Source: Vanessa cardui
Lineage: Eukaryota; Arthropoda; Insecta; Lepidoptera; Nymphalidae
Reading direction: 5' to 3'
DNA: 64,000 nucleotides
Assembly: GCF_905220365.1 (NCBI RefSeq)
Contig: NC_061144.1
Span: 1,488,001-1,552,000, forward strand
The notes beneath the pieces are model-generated. The model was not told the DNA's origin, searched no databases, and saw nothing but the letters and a program-made list of their open reading frames with translations. Below are positions 35,165-45,888 of this stretch, piece after piece. Positions within the stretch are counted from its first letter, which is position 1. Each line of letters begins with the position of its first letter. The translations under genes were made by a program, and so were the position numbers.

Positions 35165-35479
35165 AACAACAACAACAACAACAACAAAAGCCTGTAAATT
35201 CCCACTGCTGGGCTAAAGGCCTCCTCTCCCTTTGAGGAGAAGGTTTGGAACATATTCCACCACGCTGTTCCAATGCGGTTTGGTGGAATACACATGTGGC
35301 AGAATTTCTATGAAATTTGTCACATGCAGGTTTCCTCACGATGTTTTCCTTCACCGCTGAGCACGAGATGAATTATAATGACAAATTAAGCACATGAATC
35401 AGCGGTGCTTGCCTGGGTTTGAACCCGCAATCATCGGTTAAGATGCACGCGTTCTAACCACTGGGCTATCTCGACTCGT
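35165..35479 (-). repeat. tRNA-derived SINE, full length
   Basis: The best-preserved copy: (aac)n tail, complete body and both Pol III boxes. Flanked by ACTTTCTAAC (35155-35164) and ACTTTGTAAC (35480-35489), a 10-bp target duplication with one mismatch. Confidence 0.9.
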
Positions 35480-35597
35480 ACTTTGTAACATTCTCAAAAA
35501 AATAATTGGAAATATTTTAAGGTACTTCCTCTCTGTTATTTAATATAATATGTATACAATTTTCAAATTTCTTTCAGGTATTGAACCCACGACAGCG

Positions 35598-35667
35598 ATG
35601 TCGGAGGGGCAACGGTGTTTGGGGATTGTTGTGCTTCTCATCCACACCGTTATTGGTACTGGCGAAG
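35598..35667 (+). CDS. Dpr-like Ig-superfamily protein, signal-peptide exon
   Basis: The exon opens at 35578 behind an acceptor ('caaatttctttcag') and closes at the donor gtaggt (35668). The ATG at 35598 gives 23 codons plus one base, so the following intron is phase 1. The peptide has a short polar start, a hydrophobic core 'LGIVVLLIHTVIG' and a small-residue end, as expected for a secretory signal peptide. Pairing this exon with the Ig exon at 59464 is an inference from strand, phase and the family's known layout (signal peptide, short linker, two Ig domains, membrane anchor). Dpr proteins are neuronal surface receptors that bind DIP partners in synaptic wiring. No stop precedes the ATG within the exon, so an upstream coding exon cannot be fully excluded, but the signal peptide favours this start. 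The acceptor implies a further 5' exon, not located. Confidence 0.65.
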
Positions 35668-36204
35668 GTAGGTTTATATACATATAGTTATTATTAATTT
35701 ATTTAGTTAATATGACACAAAACACAGGTAAGAATATTTGAAGAGTCAAGAGCTATGTGATAAACCTGACCATGTGTACATATAAAATTTACAAAGTACT
35801 ATTAAAAAATAATTAAGCATCTGATATAAACTAATGAGAATATAAAATTGAAAGAATTAGAAATAGTTTAGAAAGTATTACTAAAATATTAAATTATTGG
35901 TACAATTAAGTAATACATTTTCGAATCTTTTTACCAAATGCTTTTATATTACTGATGAAAAAATCAAAGCAAATAAAATAAAAATAAATCTCATTGAAAT
36001 TCAATTTAATATGAGCGAATAAAAATATATTTTGACACTTCAAATTATATTACTAACTTATATTTTCTTTGCTGATAATGTCATAGCTGAAAGGAATTAA
36101 TTATTTACTTTATGGGATCAACAAATCTAATTTTAATGTTAACAAACATAAATATATTAAGATATTATGTTGAAGATGTCACTTTTAAAATCCAATTATT
36201 ATTG

Positions 36205-36290
36205 TGGCGTATACATCGGTATTCATGGGTCCGCCACTCCGAGGTGTCTGGTTCGATTCTCGGTCGAGTCGATGTAGAAAATTATATCTC
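36205..36290 (+). repeat. Repeat family C, head only
   Basis: tRNA-like head with box B variant 'tggttcgattctcgg' and 'cgagtcgatgtag'. Confidence 0.6.
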
Positions 36291-36355
36291 AAATTTATTA
36301 ATCATATTTATATCTCCAGCAAAAATTATTTCAATAAATACAATTCTTAGTAGTA

Positions 36356-36553
36356 ATCACTACATAGAATAAAACAAAGTTGCTTTCTCTGTCCTTATAT
36401 CCCTATGTATGCTTATAGGATTTTGATGCGTTTTTTTTAGTACAGACAGTAAACTATCTGTACTAAAAAAAACGTAAAGAAACACTGATAATTTTAGAAG
36501 TATCTACTGTGAAGTCTTTGCACCCGTGAGAAGCCGGGGCATGTCGCTAGTTT
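36356..36553 (-). repeat. Repeat family J, with an internal hairpin
   Basis: From 'atcactacatagaataaaac' to 'gtgagaagccggggcatgtc'. It contains a 21-bp inverted repeat with one mismatch (36429-36449 and 36454-36474) around the loop 'taaa'. Confidence 0.7.
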
Positions 36554-36957
36554 AAGATATTTTTCTTCAATGCGAATTAAAAAATAAAAAAACTGCGCAA
36601 AATCCTAAGATGTATACACCGCATTGCTGCAGTTTCCGCTCCAGATCCTCTCATTAGCAATCTTGGCTTACTAGCACGTTGATAGGCTTAATAGCTTCAG
36701 GCGTAATTTTGTCGAAGTAAAAATTCTATAATAAAATAAAAAATAAAGAGTAGCGACTTTTTCAGTCATTTATGTTCGTCGAATGGTCTGAAATCGTCTG
36801 CTGTTAATGTTTAGTTATTTAAACGTTATTATCTTCTAAAATTTTACATAATATTAAAAAAAAGTCGATATTCCAAAAATAGAAATTATAAATAAATATA
36901 TTAGCTTTTTAGGTATCATTATTCATGTATCTCACTTACATATAATAAATAAAATTG

Positions 36958-37200
36958 TACATATAATAAAATTGCAGTGTCTATTTGTTTGTATACACGA
37001 TACATATACCAAAAATATATTTTTTTACAATTTTTGTCTGTCTATCTATGTGGTTGTTCCGGCTAATATCTGGAACGACTGGACTGATTTTGACGGGACT
37101 ATCATTGGCAGATAACTGATATAATAAGGAGTAACTTTAGTAGGATACAATAATATTTATTTTGTTAAATTCTCATATAAGGTCGCGGCTATAGCTAGTT
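36958..37200 (-). repeat. Repeat family E, near full length
   Basis: Family E ends in 'actccaattttattatatgta'-like sequence and starts with 'gctatagcccgcgacct...'-like heads. This minus-strand copy shows 'ataccaaaaatatat', 'aatttttgtctgtctatcta', 'ctgattttgacgggac' and 'ataataaggagtaacttt'. Confidence 0.65.
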
Positions 37201-37669
37201 TTTTATATATATTTAGTGCTGAATGAAGTGTCAAAGATATCTTACATTTTTCCTTTCAAAGTTTTTTTGTGAATTATTATAATCGTGTCTCTTTATACAT
37301 TCAAAAACTCATTCATATAATTTCAATAAATAAGTCTATCATAAACTCATTGCCTTTAACGTTTATTAATAGCTATATTTTACTGTTATCAGTATTAGAT
37401 TGCTTGTCATTTAAACCTATATTATATACTTTATCTGTTTTTATTGCTGCTGGAGTCAAACGGGATAGCTCATCGGCTCCACATAATCGCGTCTATAAAT
37501 TCTGATTACTCTCACGGGTTCGGGGGTTATTTGACACATTAGATTGAACTAACAATGTTACATTGTAGAGAGCTTGTATCTAAAATGGAACTCTATAATG
37601 GAACTGTAATTTGAATCCAATATAGTATTACGTACAAACAACATCGTCAAAGAAGGTAATTTATAATGA
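37201..37669. other. Gene-free stretch
   Basis: Intronic unique DNA. The 78-codon frame at 37269-37505 has no recognisable content. Confidence 0.35.
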
Positions 37670-38130
37670 ACTAGTTGTTACCCGCGGTTTCGCTCGCATT
37701 TTAGAGGTTTATTTGTTATGTGTCAGGCAAAAAAAGTAGCGTATGTCCCTTCTTGGAGTTTAAGTTTGCTACATATCAAATTTAATTAAATTTCGTTCAA
37801 CAGTTTGGTAGTGAAAGAGCGACAGACAGATATACAGAACACGCAGAGTTACTTTTCATCATCGTCATCATCATCATCAACAGCCTATTTTTGTCCACTG
37901 TTGGACATAGGCCTCTCCCAGTGCACGCCACTGTGGTCTTTCTCCGGCTACTCGTATCCAGCTCCTGCCTGCCGCCTTGCGTATATCGTCACTCCACCGT
38001 GCCTGAGGCGGTCCCACACTACGTTTGCCGAGACGCGGTCTCCACTCTAGAACACGTTTTCCCCAACGGTTGTCGGTTCTACGACAAATATGACCAGCCC
38101 ACTGCCACTTTTAAATTTATAATATTATAT
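37670..38130 (+). repeat. Repeat family D, split by an RTE LINE
   Basis: Head 'actagttgttacccgcggtt' to 'cgcagagttactttt', then the LINE insertion, then the last bases 'aaatttataatat' of the family resume at about 38112. Confidence 0.7.
37861..38111 (-). pseudogene. RTE-type LINE, 77-codon reverse-transcriptase C-terminus, nested
   Basis: On the minus strand an uninterrupted frame from 38110 to a TGA at 37877 reads 'KWQWAGHICRRTDNRWGKRV', then 'ARWSDDIRKAAGRSWIRVA' and 'WRALGEAYVQQWTKIGC'. This 'W.WAGHI.RR.D.RW' plus 'RW.DDI...AG..W.RVA' and 'LGEAYVQQW' layout is the C-terminal end of lepidopteran RTE-like non-LTR retrotransposons. The 3' tail is (GAT)n. It lies inside a family D repeat with 'acttt' on both sides as a probable target duplication. 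Everything upstream of the C-terminus is missing. The unbroken frame suggests a fairly young insertion. Confidence 0.85.
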
Positions 38131-38136
38131 ATTACT

Positions 38137-38325
38137 ACTAGTTGCCCGTGGCTTTGCTCACGTATTTATGTGTTAGTTGTCATGTGTCAAGCAATAAAGT
38201 ACCGTATGTCCTATCTTGGAGTTCGAATTTGCTTCGTATCAAATTTCATCAAATTCGGTTCAGGGGTTTGGTAGTGAAAGAGCGACAGTCAGGCAGGCAG
38301 TGTTACTTTCACATTTATAATCTCA
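38137..38325 (+). repeat. Repeat family D, full length
   Basis: From 'actagttgcccgtggctttg' through 'caaattcggttcaggggttt' to 'gtgttactttcacatttata'. Lies only a few bases after the previous D copy, in the same orientation. Confidence 0.75.
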
Positions 38326-38661
38326 TATATTATTAATTTATTGTTTTAGAATGAGGCATTGTGTGAAATATCACGTATACATAATACGGAAATTCAAACA
38401 CGAACAAGTGGTGTCTGATATATCAGAAACAAGAGAGACATTCCCAGTATTTCTACTTTACAAGATGTGTAAATTTGAACACGTACACGATGTACGTGTG
38501 TTTTCAAAATATTATATGAATTTCTCAATAATAAATAAATGATATAAAAGTTGTTTTCCTTTAAATTTTTTAGTTACAATATTTCTGAATGGAATATATT
38601 TAATTTTAAAGGTGAAAAATTAATGTTACCACATCAATATTAAACCCAAGTAGACGAATTA

Positions 38662-38899
38662 AGAGCTGAAATGGCCCAGGGGTTAGAACGCGTTTATCTT
38701 AACCAATGATTGTGGGTTCAAGCCCAGGCAAGCACCACTATTTACATGTACTTAATTTTGGTTATAATTCATCTCATGCTCGGCGGTAAAGAAAAACATC
38801 GTGAGGAAACCTGCATGTGTCTAATTTCATTGTCCTTCTCCTTAATGGGAGAGGAGGCCTTAGCCCAGCATTGGAAAATTTACAGACAGTTACTGTTAG
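38662..38899 (+). repeat. tRNA-derived SINE, internally deleted
   Basis: Complete tRNA-like head, then a jump from 'gcatgtgtctaatttcattg' straight to 'tccttctccttaatgggaga'. Confidence 0.8.
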
Positions 38900-39219
38900 G
38901 CGAATTAAAGTTATAAGTCTTTTAATATTACTATTTTATCATAAAGACAAGATGAATTCGGAACATCAAAGAACTTGATATAAATCACTCCAAGAAAACA
39001 GCAAGTTGGTACAGAAAAGTCAATAAAATGTTTAATAAAAAACCGTTTATTGAATACCAAGTTGACTTTAAGAATGCAATAACTACACCAATAAATTTAA
39101 TACGTTCTTAAGGCACGCTCGAGAAAATACCAAGATTTTCATTTGTATACTAACTTGTTTCATTTAGTATAATGTCTACGTATATAATTGTATAATAGTA
39201 ACAGCCTAGCCTAGTTAAC

Positions 39220-39467
39220 TTGGTGGTAGGGCTTTGTGCAAGCCCGCCTGGGTAGGTACCACCCACTCATCAGATATTCTACCGCTAAACAACAGTACTC
39301 AGTATTGTTGTGTTCCGATTTGAAGGGTGAGTGAGCCAGTGTAACTACAGGCACAAGGGACATAGCATCTTAGTTCCCAAGGTTGGTGGCGCATTGATGA
39401 TGTAAGGAATAGTTAATATTTATTACAGCTTCATTGTCTATGGGTGATGGTAACCACTTACCATCTC
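39220..39467 (+). repeat. Repeat family B, 3' end lost
   Basis: Nearly perfect 5' part from 'ttggtggtagggctttgtgc'; stops at 'aaccacttaccatc' where the A-tail end should begin. Confidence 0.8.
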
Positions 39468-39511
39468 AAGCCAACTCCGCCAAGTTATTTCATGAAAAAG
39501 CCTGGAAATCC

Positions 39512-39768
39512 TAGGCTTTGGCTTCCCATTGCTGGGTTTATGCCTCCTCTTTCCCTTTGAGAAAAATGTTAGGAGTAATTACCACCAAATTGCTTCAATG
39601 TGGATTGATGGATTTACATGTGATAGAATTTCGTTGAAATTAGACGTACGTAGGTTTCCTTATGATATTTTCCGTCATCGCCCGAGAGCAGTTATAAACA
39701 CACATTAAGCACATCGGAGTTCAGTGGTGCATGGCTTGGGTTGGAACCCACAATCATCGGTTAATCGC
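39512..39768 (-). repeat. tRNA-derived SINE, diverged
   Basis: Minus-strand copy with 'cttcccattgctgggtttat' at the tail side and 'ttggaacccacaatcatcgg' in the head. Confidence 0.7.
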
Positions 39769-39989
39769 CTTCTCGGTTCGTATGGATGCGTATATATGAA
39801 ATTGGAATTATTTTCTTTCCGATAGATTGAGAGGCAGTTATATTTATAATCATAGGGATTGACATTGTATGGAATACTAACGATTACTTACCAATGGTAA
39901 CTCAAATGTTCTATTTCTTGCAACGATAGTCCCCTGACTCACCCTTAACAAAAGTACAACAATACTACAGCTACACTTTGACGAAAAAA

Positions 39990-40112
39990 GAGACGCGCTG
40001 AGCTTACTTCGTCGGTTCTTCTCAGGTCTGGGCATTTCCTTTTCCGAAACGGTGGTAGTGTTTATTTGACAATCAATAAGTGCTTACATATTGAATAAAG
40101 GAATTTTAGTTT
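39990..40112 (+). repeat. Repeat family G, 3' part
   Basis: 'tcggttcttctcaggtctgg', 'aaacggtggtagtgtttatt', 'attgaataaaggaattttag'. Confidence 0.55.
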
Positions 40113-40725
40113 GGGTTTGAGTAAATTATGTAATAATTGTTTTTTTTTTTTTATTTACTTAATTTACAACATCCACAGGCTCACAGATGTCCGTGCCTTT
40201 TTTACATTTTACATTAAACATTTTGGCTTTTTATATTTTATATTTTTTACTGAACATCAGCAGAGCTTTTTGGGAGACGTGGCCCACACTGACATTTTTT
40301 TTAAATAATATATACATAATCTATAATAAAAATATGTAGCAGTATATGCGAAATTCTTATTACAGTAACAATTGATTGGTACCAGTGTTAATAGAACCCT
40401 CCTACCAAGTAAATAGTTGAATACAAATCTATACACAAAGACACATGACGATTGTATTGACTATTTCCAACACACATCTTGGAATTGTCTCGCTAAATTT
40501 ACCGATGCGTGAACGGTGACGTGTAGACACGCCTCACTAAGTACTCCTCACTCACTTGATATAAATCTCGTTAATGCCACTTTAACGACATTTATACGAC
40601 TACGCAGTGTATATAAATATAATATCGTTGAAAGCGGGTTTGGAAGTAATTTACCTTCATCGATTCTTGTCCGCAAATTGTTACTCGAAGGGAAGGAGAA
40701 TATGTATTTTGATTATAGCTCATCA
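40113..40725. other. Gene-free stretch
   Basis: Intronic unique DNA with short frames only; 40516-40818 runs into family J. Confidence 0.35.
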
Positions 40726-41262
40726 ATACATAGTATAAAACAAAGTGTATGTTTAGATCTTTTAAATTACACAACAGATTTTGACGCGTTTTTTTTTTTA
40801 ATTAGAGATATTGGTTGAAGAGGATAGTTTATATGGTTAATACAATATAAAAGACACTAATCATTTTACAGGTTTCTAAAGTGATGACTACGCGATAGAT
40901 CAAAATAATTGATACGCGATGGTATATGTCTATTCCATAGAGATAACACACAATGACCATTTTTTATCTTCAAATTTTTTACGAGAAATAATGGTTTATT
41001 TTGATGCGATTGTAAGCAATGCAGCATTTATACTTATCAGATTAAGTGATATAATCACTTTAAATATATTGGGCATTTAAAAGGGATCATTATAGCCTTT
41101 TATAACATTTTATTTAAATAAATAGTTTCGAAGATATAACTGTTTTAAAATGGAGGAATATGGCGGTTTGTATTTTCCAATGACTGAAAAGTGAACGTTG
41201 TAAGACATTTCTTAGTATTTTTGGTATCAGCATTGCAACCGTACGAAGCTGGGGCGCTAGTA
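40726..41262 (-). repeat. Repeat family J, long copy
   Basis: From 'acatagtataaaacaaagtg' to 'gcaaccgtacgaagctgggg'; the centre (about 40900-41215) resembles 49930-50110, so it belongs to a longer member of the family. Confidence 0.6.
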
Positions 41263-41615
41263 AAATATAATTTTTGATACTGTTACAATTTTATACATTG
41301 AGAGAAACGAATCTAAATCAAATGAAAATTAAGCCTGTACATCACTAAATTTTTATTTGAGTTTATTACTCATATCATTAGCTTTAATGATTCTATACAT
41401 TATTGTCTATTTATATCTAAAGGTATAGCTACTATTATTGACATAGATATAAAAGTTTTCCTAGATAAATTAGTTTGTCAGAACCGTTGTCAATTTGATA
41501 TATATAGGTTGCGAATATCATGAGTCATTCACTTTTCAAAATCAATTTAGGGTGTGAGCTTCTAAGAATCTAAGAACGAATTTATCAGAATCAGCTGAAG
41601 CATTAAGGACACTAG
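41263..41615. other. Gene-free stretch
   Basis: Unique AT-rich intronic DNA. Confidence 0.35.
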
Positions 41616-42960
41616 TTAACCTTTAAGTACCGACGTGCATTTTTTGTAACGTTAGTACCGACGTGAGGCCTGAGAGGCCGCGTATATATTATCAGTTTTT
41701 TATAACAAAAGTATGAGTTGAATATTTTTTCTTAGGTTATGTTGAACACTAAAGGGTCTTACGAAAAAATAAGCATAGAAATAAATTCTACTTTATGAAA
41801 CATGTAATTATAACACAATAATATTATTTAGCTTCAATTTCGGGAAAAATTTAGACCATTTGATATAAAAAATCAAAACACAAAAAATACTCCTTTCAGA
41901 ATAGCAAAAAATAGTATTTCTAACTTATGACTAATATGCCTCTTAGATAAAAAATAATATATTGACATAAACCTTCTGAATAAAAAAACATCCATAGTCC
42001 AACTACTCCTTAAATTTTAAGCCCTGCCAGGTCACCCTTGTTTAGCGCACTACAAACAAACGTATTTATTACACGAATAGTATGCATAGATCGATTTCCT
42101 TTTGAATTTAGGTTGGTGTGAAAGAAAATATGAAGCTGAGGAGACACAATTCTTGACTTCCACAGCTTCAAGCACTCTTGCCAAACTCATTCTACGTTCA
42201 CGTGCAACTTTAGGCTACAAAATCTTTGCTTTATATGCTCTAATACTAACTGTTGACTTTTTTTACAAATGTATCTCTATCACAATGTTTTCCCATATTA
42301 CTATTATTTAAAAGATAAGAATTGACGCAACTAATATCTAAAATTCGGTGAAAATTGACATAGGCCACCGTCTTGCTCGGCGATTGCATGTGTATACTGT
42401 ATCAAATTATTTATCTATACCGCCTTTCATAGAATTATAAAAACTTATAATTTCTGGCTTTACTGTTTGTTTTGTCGTTACGAAACATTAATTAAGTTAA
42501 AATGACTGCTTTTCCCTTCTTCGGAAGATGAGACCAGATCGTTGAATGCTTTATAAAAACCAAATAAAGTTTATTCTTATGTTAGTAGGCAAAAACCCTG
42601 GGGGGTAATTTTTTTTTAAATTTAATTTGTTGCAAAACTATTTCATTAATAGACGGAAGTCCCTGGTGTATCTATAGTTCATAATATCATTAAAAATAAC
42701 ATATTATTTAGAAAATTTGTTAATAGAAAAACTTACGTTAGTACCGACGTGAGGCCTGTGAGGCCGCGTCGGAATTTCAAAAGGTGATTACTCACCAAAT
42801 ATGCCTGCTACAAAAATATTCCCTGTTCCAATATCAATGAAGGCGCTAACCAAGCAGCTACTGAAAAGCTGGATTCGATATTGTGCAGGGAAAGGGGTAA
42901 ACTAGCAATCCGTTTACCTGTCGGGGCCTGTGAGACCGCACGTCGGTACTTAAAGGTTAA
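41616..42960. mobile_element. Non-autonomous piggyBac-type transposon
   Basis: A 1337-bp element (41620-42956) lies between two TTAA tetranucleotides (41616-41619, 42957-42960), the specific piggyBac target. Its ends are perfect 19-bp inverted repeats, CCTTTAAGTACCGACGTGC and complement. The word GTACCGACGTG occurs four times: 41627, 41655, 42741 and, inverted, 42939-42949; three of these are followed by a 'ggcctga/tgaggcc'-type GC-rich block, probably subterminal transposase sites. No transposase domain is recognisable, and autonomous members are usually near 2.4 kb, so this is probably an internally deleted or replaced derivative. The 69-codon frame at 42102-42311 is unassigned. Confidence 0.88.
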
Positions 42961-43540
42961 TGTACAGTCAGAGTAAGAAAACATTCGTCAGTTTTCAAAT
43001 TTATTTCTTTACCAAATCGTAAGCTCTTAGTACCTTTTTAAACTAAAGCACTAAACTAATAACTACAGATAAAATTAAACTTACATAGTACTCTTTGCAG
43101 TCGAACGCTCTGAAGAGAGATGGCTCCGTGGTTAGAACGCGTAATTCTTAACCGATGATTGCGAGTTCAAACCCAGGCAAGTACTACTATATATATGTGC
43201 TTAATTTGTGTTTATAATTCATCTCGTGCTCGGCGGTGAAGGAAAACATCTTGCGGAAACCTGCATGTGTCTAATTTCATCGAAATTCTACCACATGTGC
43301 ATGTCACTAACCCGCATTGGAACAGCGTTTTGGAATATGTTCTAAACCCTCTGCTTAATGGAAGAGGAGGCCTTATCCCAGCATTGGGAAATTTACAGGC
43401 TTTACTTTTTTTAATTTAGTACTCTTTGCTAGACGTGACTAATATCATTCTCAATCGGTAAATCAGATTATCGCTCATACTGAGCACACGATAATAGGTC
43501 TTAAGGTGACGAACCTTTTCTTACCCAGACTGTACATATT
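42961..43540. mobile_element. TA-flanked miniature element (family F), split by a SINE
   Basis: Ends CAGTCAGAGTAAGAAAA and TTTTCTTACCCAGACTG are inverted repeats, each bordered by TA, as in Tc1/mariner elements. The same element occurs at 45179-45382 (reversed) and 53040-53252. A SINE sits at 43099-43416. The left TA lies a few bases from the TTAA of the piggyBac-type element. Confidence 0.75.
43099..43416 (+). repeat. tRNA-derived SINE with 13-bp target duplication
   Basis: Plus-strand copy flanked by TAGTACTCTTTGC at 43086-43098 and 43417-43429, a perfect duplication proving insertion into the family F element. Confidence 0.92.
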
Positions 43541-43816
43541 ATAAACATAACATCCGTGTATGAAATGGGTCAAAATTCAGTCAACATGTTTACTAAAACT
43601 TTTGTTTTCGCAAACGCCCGAGCAAGTGTAACAAAGGAGTTTATTATTTTGCTCGGATCTTTTTTATTCCTGTAATAAAACTGCACAATTTATAACGCGG
43701 CTAGTTTGTGGTGAAAATAAAATTTCATATTAAAAGTAGAATTTTAAATCTATCATTATAAGAGATTTTTACGGAGCTTATTTTTATTTATGATCGTTAA
43801 TGGACATAGAATAATA

Positions 43817-44025
43817 ATATGAATATTGGACAACATCACATACATTACTCTGATCCCAATGTATGTAAGTGTGTTATGGAATGGTGTTATATCAGAAGTA
43901 ACGACGATACCACAAACACCAGACCCAAGACAACGTAAAAAAGTAACAACCTTTTTATAAATCGACTCGACCGGGAATCGAACCCGGGATCTCGGAGTGA
44001 AAACCGGTGAAAACTGGTGTACACT
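43817..44025 (-). repeat. Repeat family C, full length
   Basis: Minus-strand copy with body 'attactctgatcccaatgta' and head 'ccgggaatcgaacccgggat' (box B on the minus strand). The longer frames over 43756-44146 are read from it and are not genes. A short tgtgtaactggtg-type imperfect tandem follows at 44015-44055. Confidence 0.75.
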
Positions 44026-44370
44026 GTGTGTAACTGGTGGTGTAACTGGTGTGTAAAGTAAAAATATGTAAAGCAAAGGTTAAAAAACAATTATACTGTA
44101 TGTCTGAAAAGGGTCTAAGCAAGCATGTGTTGTGGAATAGGTTCAATTATTAAAAAAAAAAAAGTTTTTCTAAACAAATAATTATTTACAAAATTTCACA
44201 GTCTTGATATTGTCCGTTAAGGAGTTTGATTTTATGAAACAAAAATGGGTACAGTGTCGTCATGGTTTTTATAAAAAGTACCGTTATCGAAACTGACTGA
44301 GCATATTATTCATTCCAATGGATACTTAGAAGCGGTTCTAATTCAGCTTGCAAAATTTGACCTTAGCGAG

Positions 44371-44409
44371 TAAACAAATATTGCGTACTCCACACGCAAT
44401 ATTTGTTTA
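44371..44409. repeat. Perfect 16-bp hairpin
   Basis: 'taaacaaatattgcgt' (44371-44386) and its complement (44394-44409) around the loop 'actccac'. No T-run follows, so it is not a terminator. Confidence 0.8.
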
Positions 44410-44599
44410 AAAGTTTGTAAATATACTACGACGGATATTTAGGTAGAAATTTAATTAATTATCGACTTTGACAGTTTGTCAATACCGTCCATTGTGATTA
44501 TACTACTACTGGTCGTTGTGACCATTTACAATTAGGTGCTCCATTTTCCTACAATCATTACAAAAAGGGTTGTAGACACTAATACCAATCTGCATTGTA

Positions 44600-44746
44600 G
44601 TAGTGTGAAATCAAAATCAAAATATACTTTATTCAAGGCCATTTTGAATCGCCATATAACAACTATATTAAGAGAAGCTACCACTGGTTCGGAAAGTAGA
44701 TTCTACCGAGAAGAATCGACAAGAAATTCAGTAGTTACTCTTTTTT
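44600..44746 (-). repeat. Repeat family G, 3' part
   Basis: Minus-strand: 'atcaaaatatactttattca', 'ggttcggaaagtagattcta', 'agaaattcagtagttactct'. The 70-codon frame across it is an artefact. Confidence 0.7.
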
Positions 44747-45178
44747 AACATGTAACAATATAGTCATTTTAGTTCAATATATGTACGTAATATATGTCCA
44801 GCTTGGAAATCAACAAGTACTAATTCCACGTAATTTTATCGTCTGTATAACCTTGTATTGAATTAGAAAAAAGCCTTAACCAGTCCATTCTAGTCCAGAA
44901 TCTAGTAATGGGGGAATTACAAACTTTTATTTACTTTATATAACCTATATTTATTAAACGCCGACAGTACATGTTCCAACAATTTAGACAAACGACCTTT
45001 CAAACGCACCAATACACAAAATAGTGAAAGAGTCACATTGTGTAGCCCTTTAATTTCAACGTTTTGAAATAAGAGACAAAGTACTAATTGGTTCAGCAAT
45101 GAAACGCCTATTCCAATTATTGTGATGGTAAAAAAAATTCACTTCAAAGGTCATTAGAAATTAAACAGAGAATAGTAT

Positions 45179-45382
45179 GTACAGTCGGGATAAGAAAAGG
45201 TTTGTCACTTTAAGATCTATTTTCGTGTGTTCAGTATGAGCGATAATCTGCTTTACCGATCGAGAATGACATATTGCGACGCAATGATTTGATGTTTAGA
45301 TTCAAAAGGTACTAAGAGTTTAAGACTCGATAAAGCAATGAATTTGAAAACTGACGTAGGTTTTCCTACTTTGACTGTACAA
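45179..45382. mobile_element. Family F miniature element, intact
   Basis: 204 bp between TA dinucleotides, ends CAGTCGGGATAAGAAAA and a TTTTCCTACTTTGACTG-type right end. Inverted relative to the 53040 copy. Confidence 0.75.
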
Positions 45383-45689
45383 CGTATTTTGTAATTAATC
45401 GAGCAACTAATGACAGCTGACAAAGGCTCAACATAGGTCTCGCAATAGGCTATATTCCAGTATTAAATTTTGGTGACGTCACAAAGATACTTAAGGCAGT
45501 GGATATTTAGACGTCTTTATACCACAGACGTCTAAATTTCAATTTAGGTTTCAGGGTTTTATGCAATCCCTCTCTGTGGTAGATAAACCTCAGCCATTTT
45601 TAACCAGCTTCAAAAAAAGGAGGTTATCAGTTCGACATTTATGTATGTAACATTGTTAGAATAATGTATGATTACCCATTTAGGATTAG
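45383..45689. other. Gene-free stretch
   Basis: Contains TGACGTCA at 45474-45481, a 12-base inverted repeat around 'agacgtct' near 45510-45535, and a family H end ('aaccagcttcaaaaaaagga') at 45602-45645. Confidence 0.4.
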
Positions 45690-45888
45690 AAGCACATATC
45701 ACATGTGGCAAAATTTTGTTGAAATTATACACATGCAGGTTTCCTCACGATGTTTTCTTTCACCATCGAGCATGAGATGAATCATAAAAACAAATTAAAC
45801 ACTTGAAAATTCAGAAAGCTTGCCTGGGTTTGAATCCGTATACATGGGTTAAGATGCAAGCGCTCTAACCACTGGGCCATTTCCGCCG
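45690..45888 (-). repeat. tRNA-derived SINE, 3' half missing
   Basis: Minus-strand copy from 'cacatgtggcaaaattttgt' to 'ccactgggccatttcc'; the tail half is absent. Confidence 0.75.

Noticed and set aside
43756..44146. Three overlapping minus-strand frames of 63-106 codons
   Set aside because: They read across the family C repeat and its tRNA-like head in different frames.
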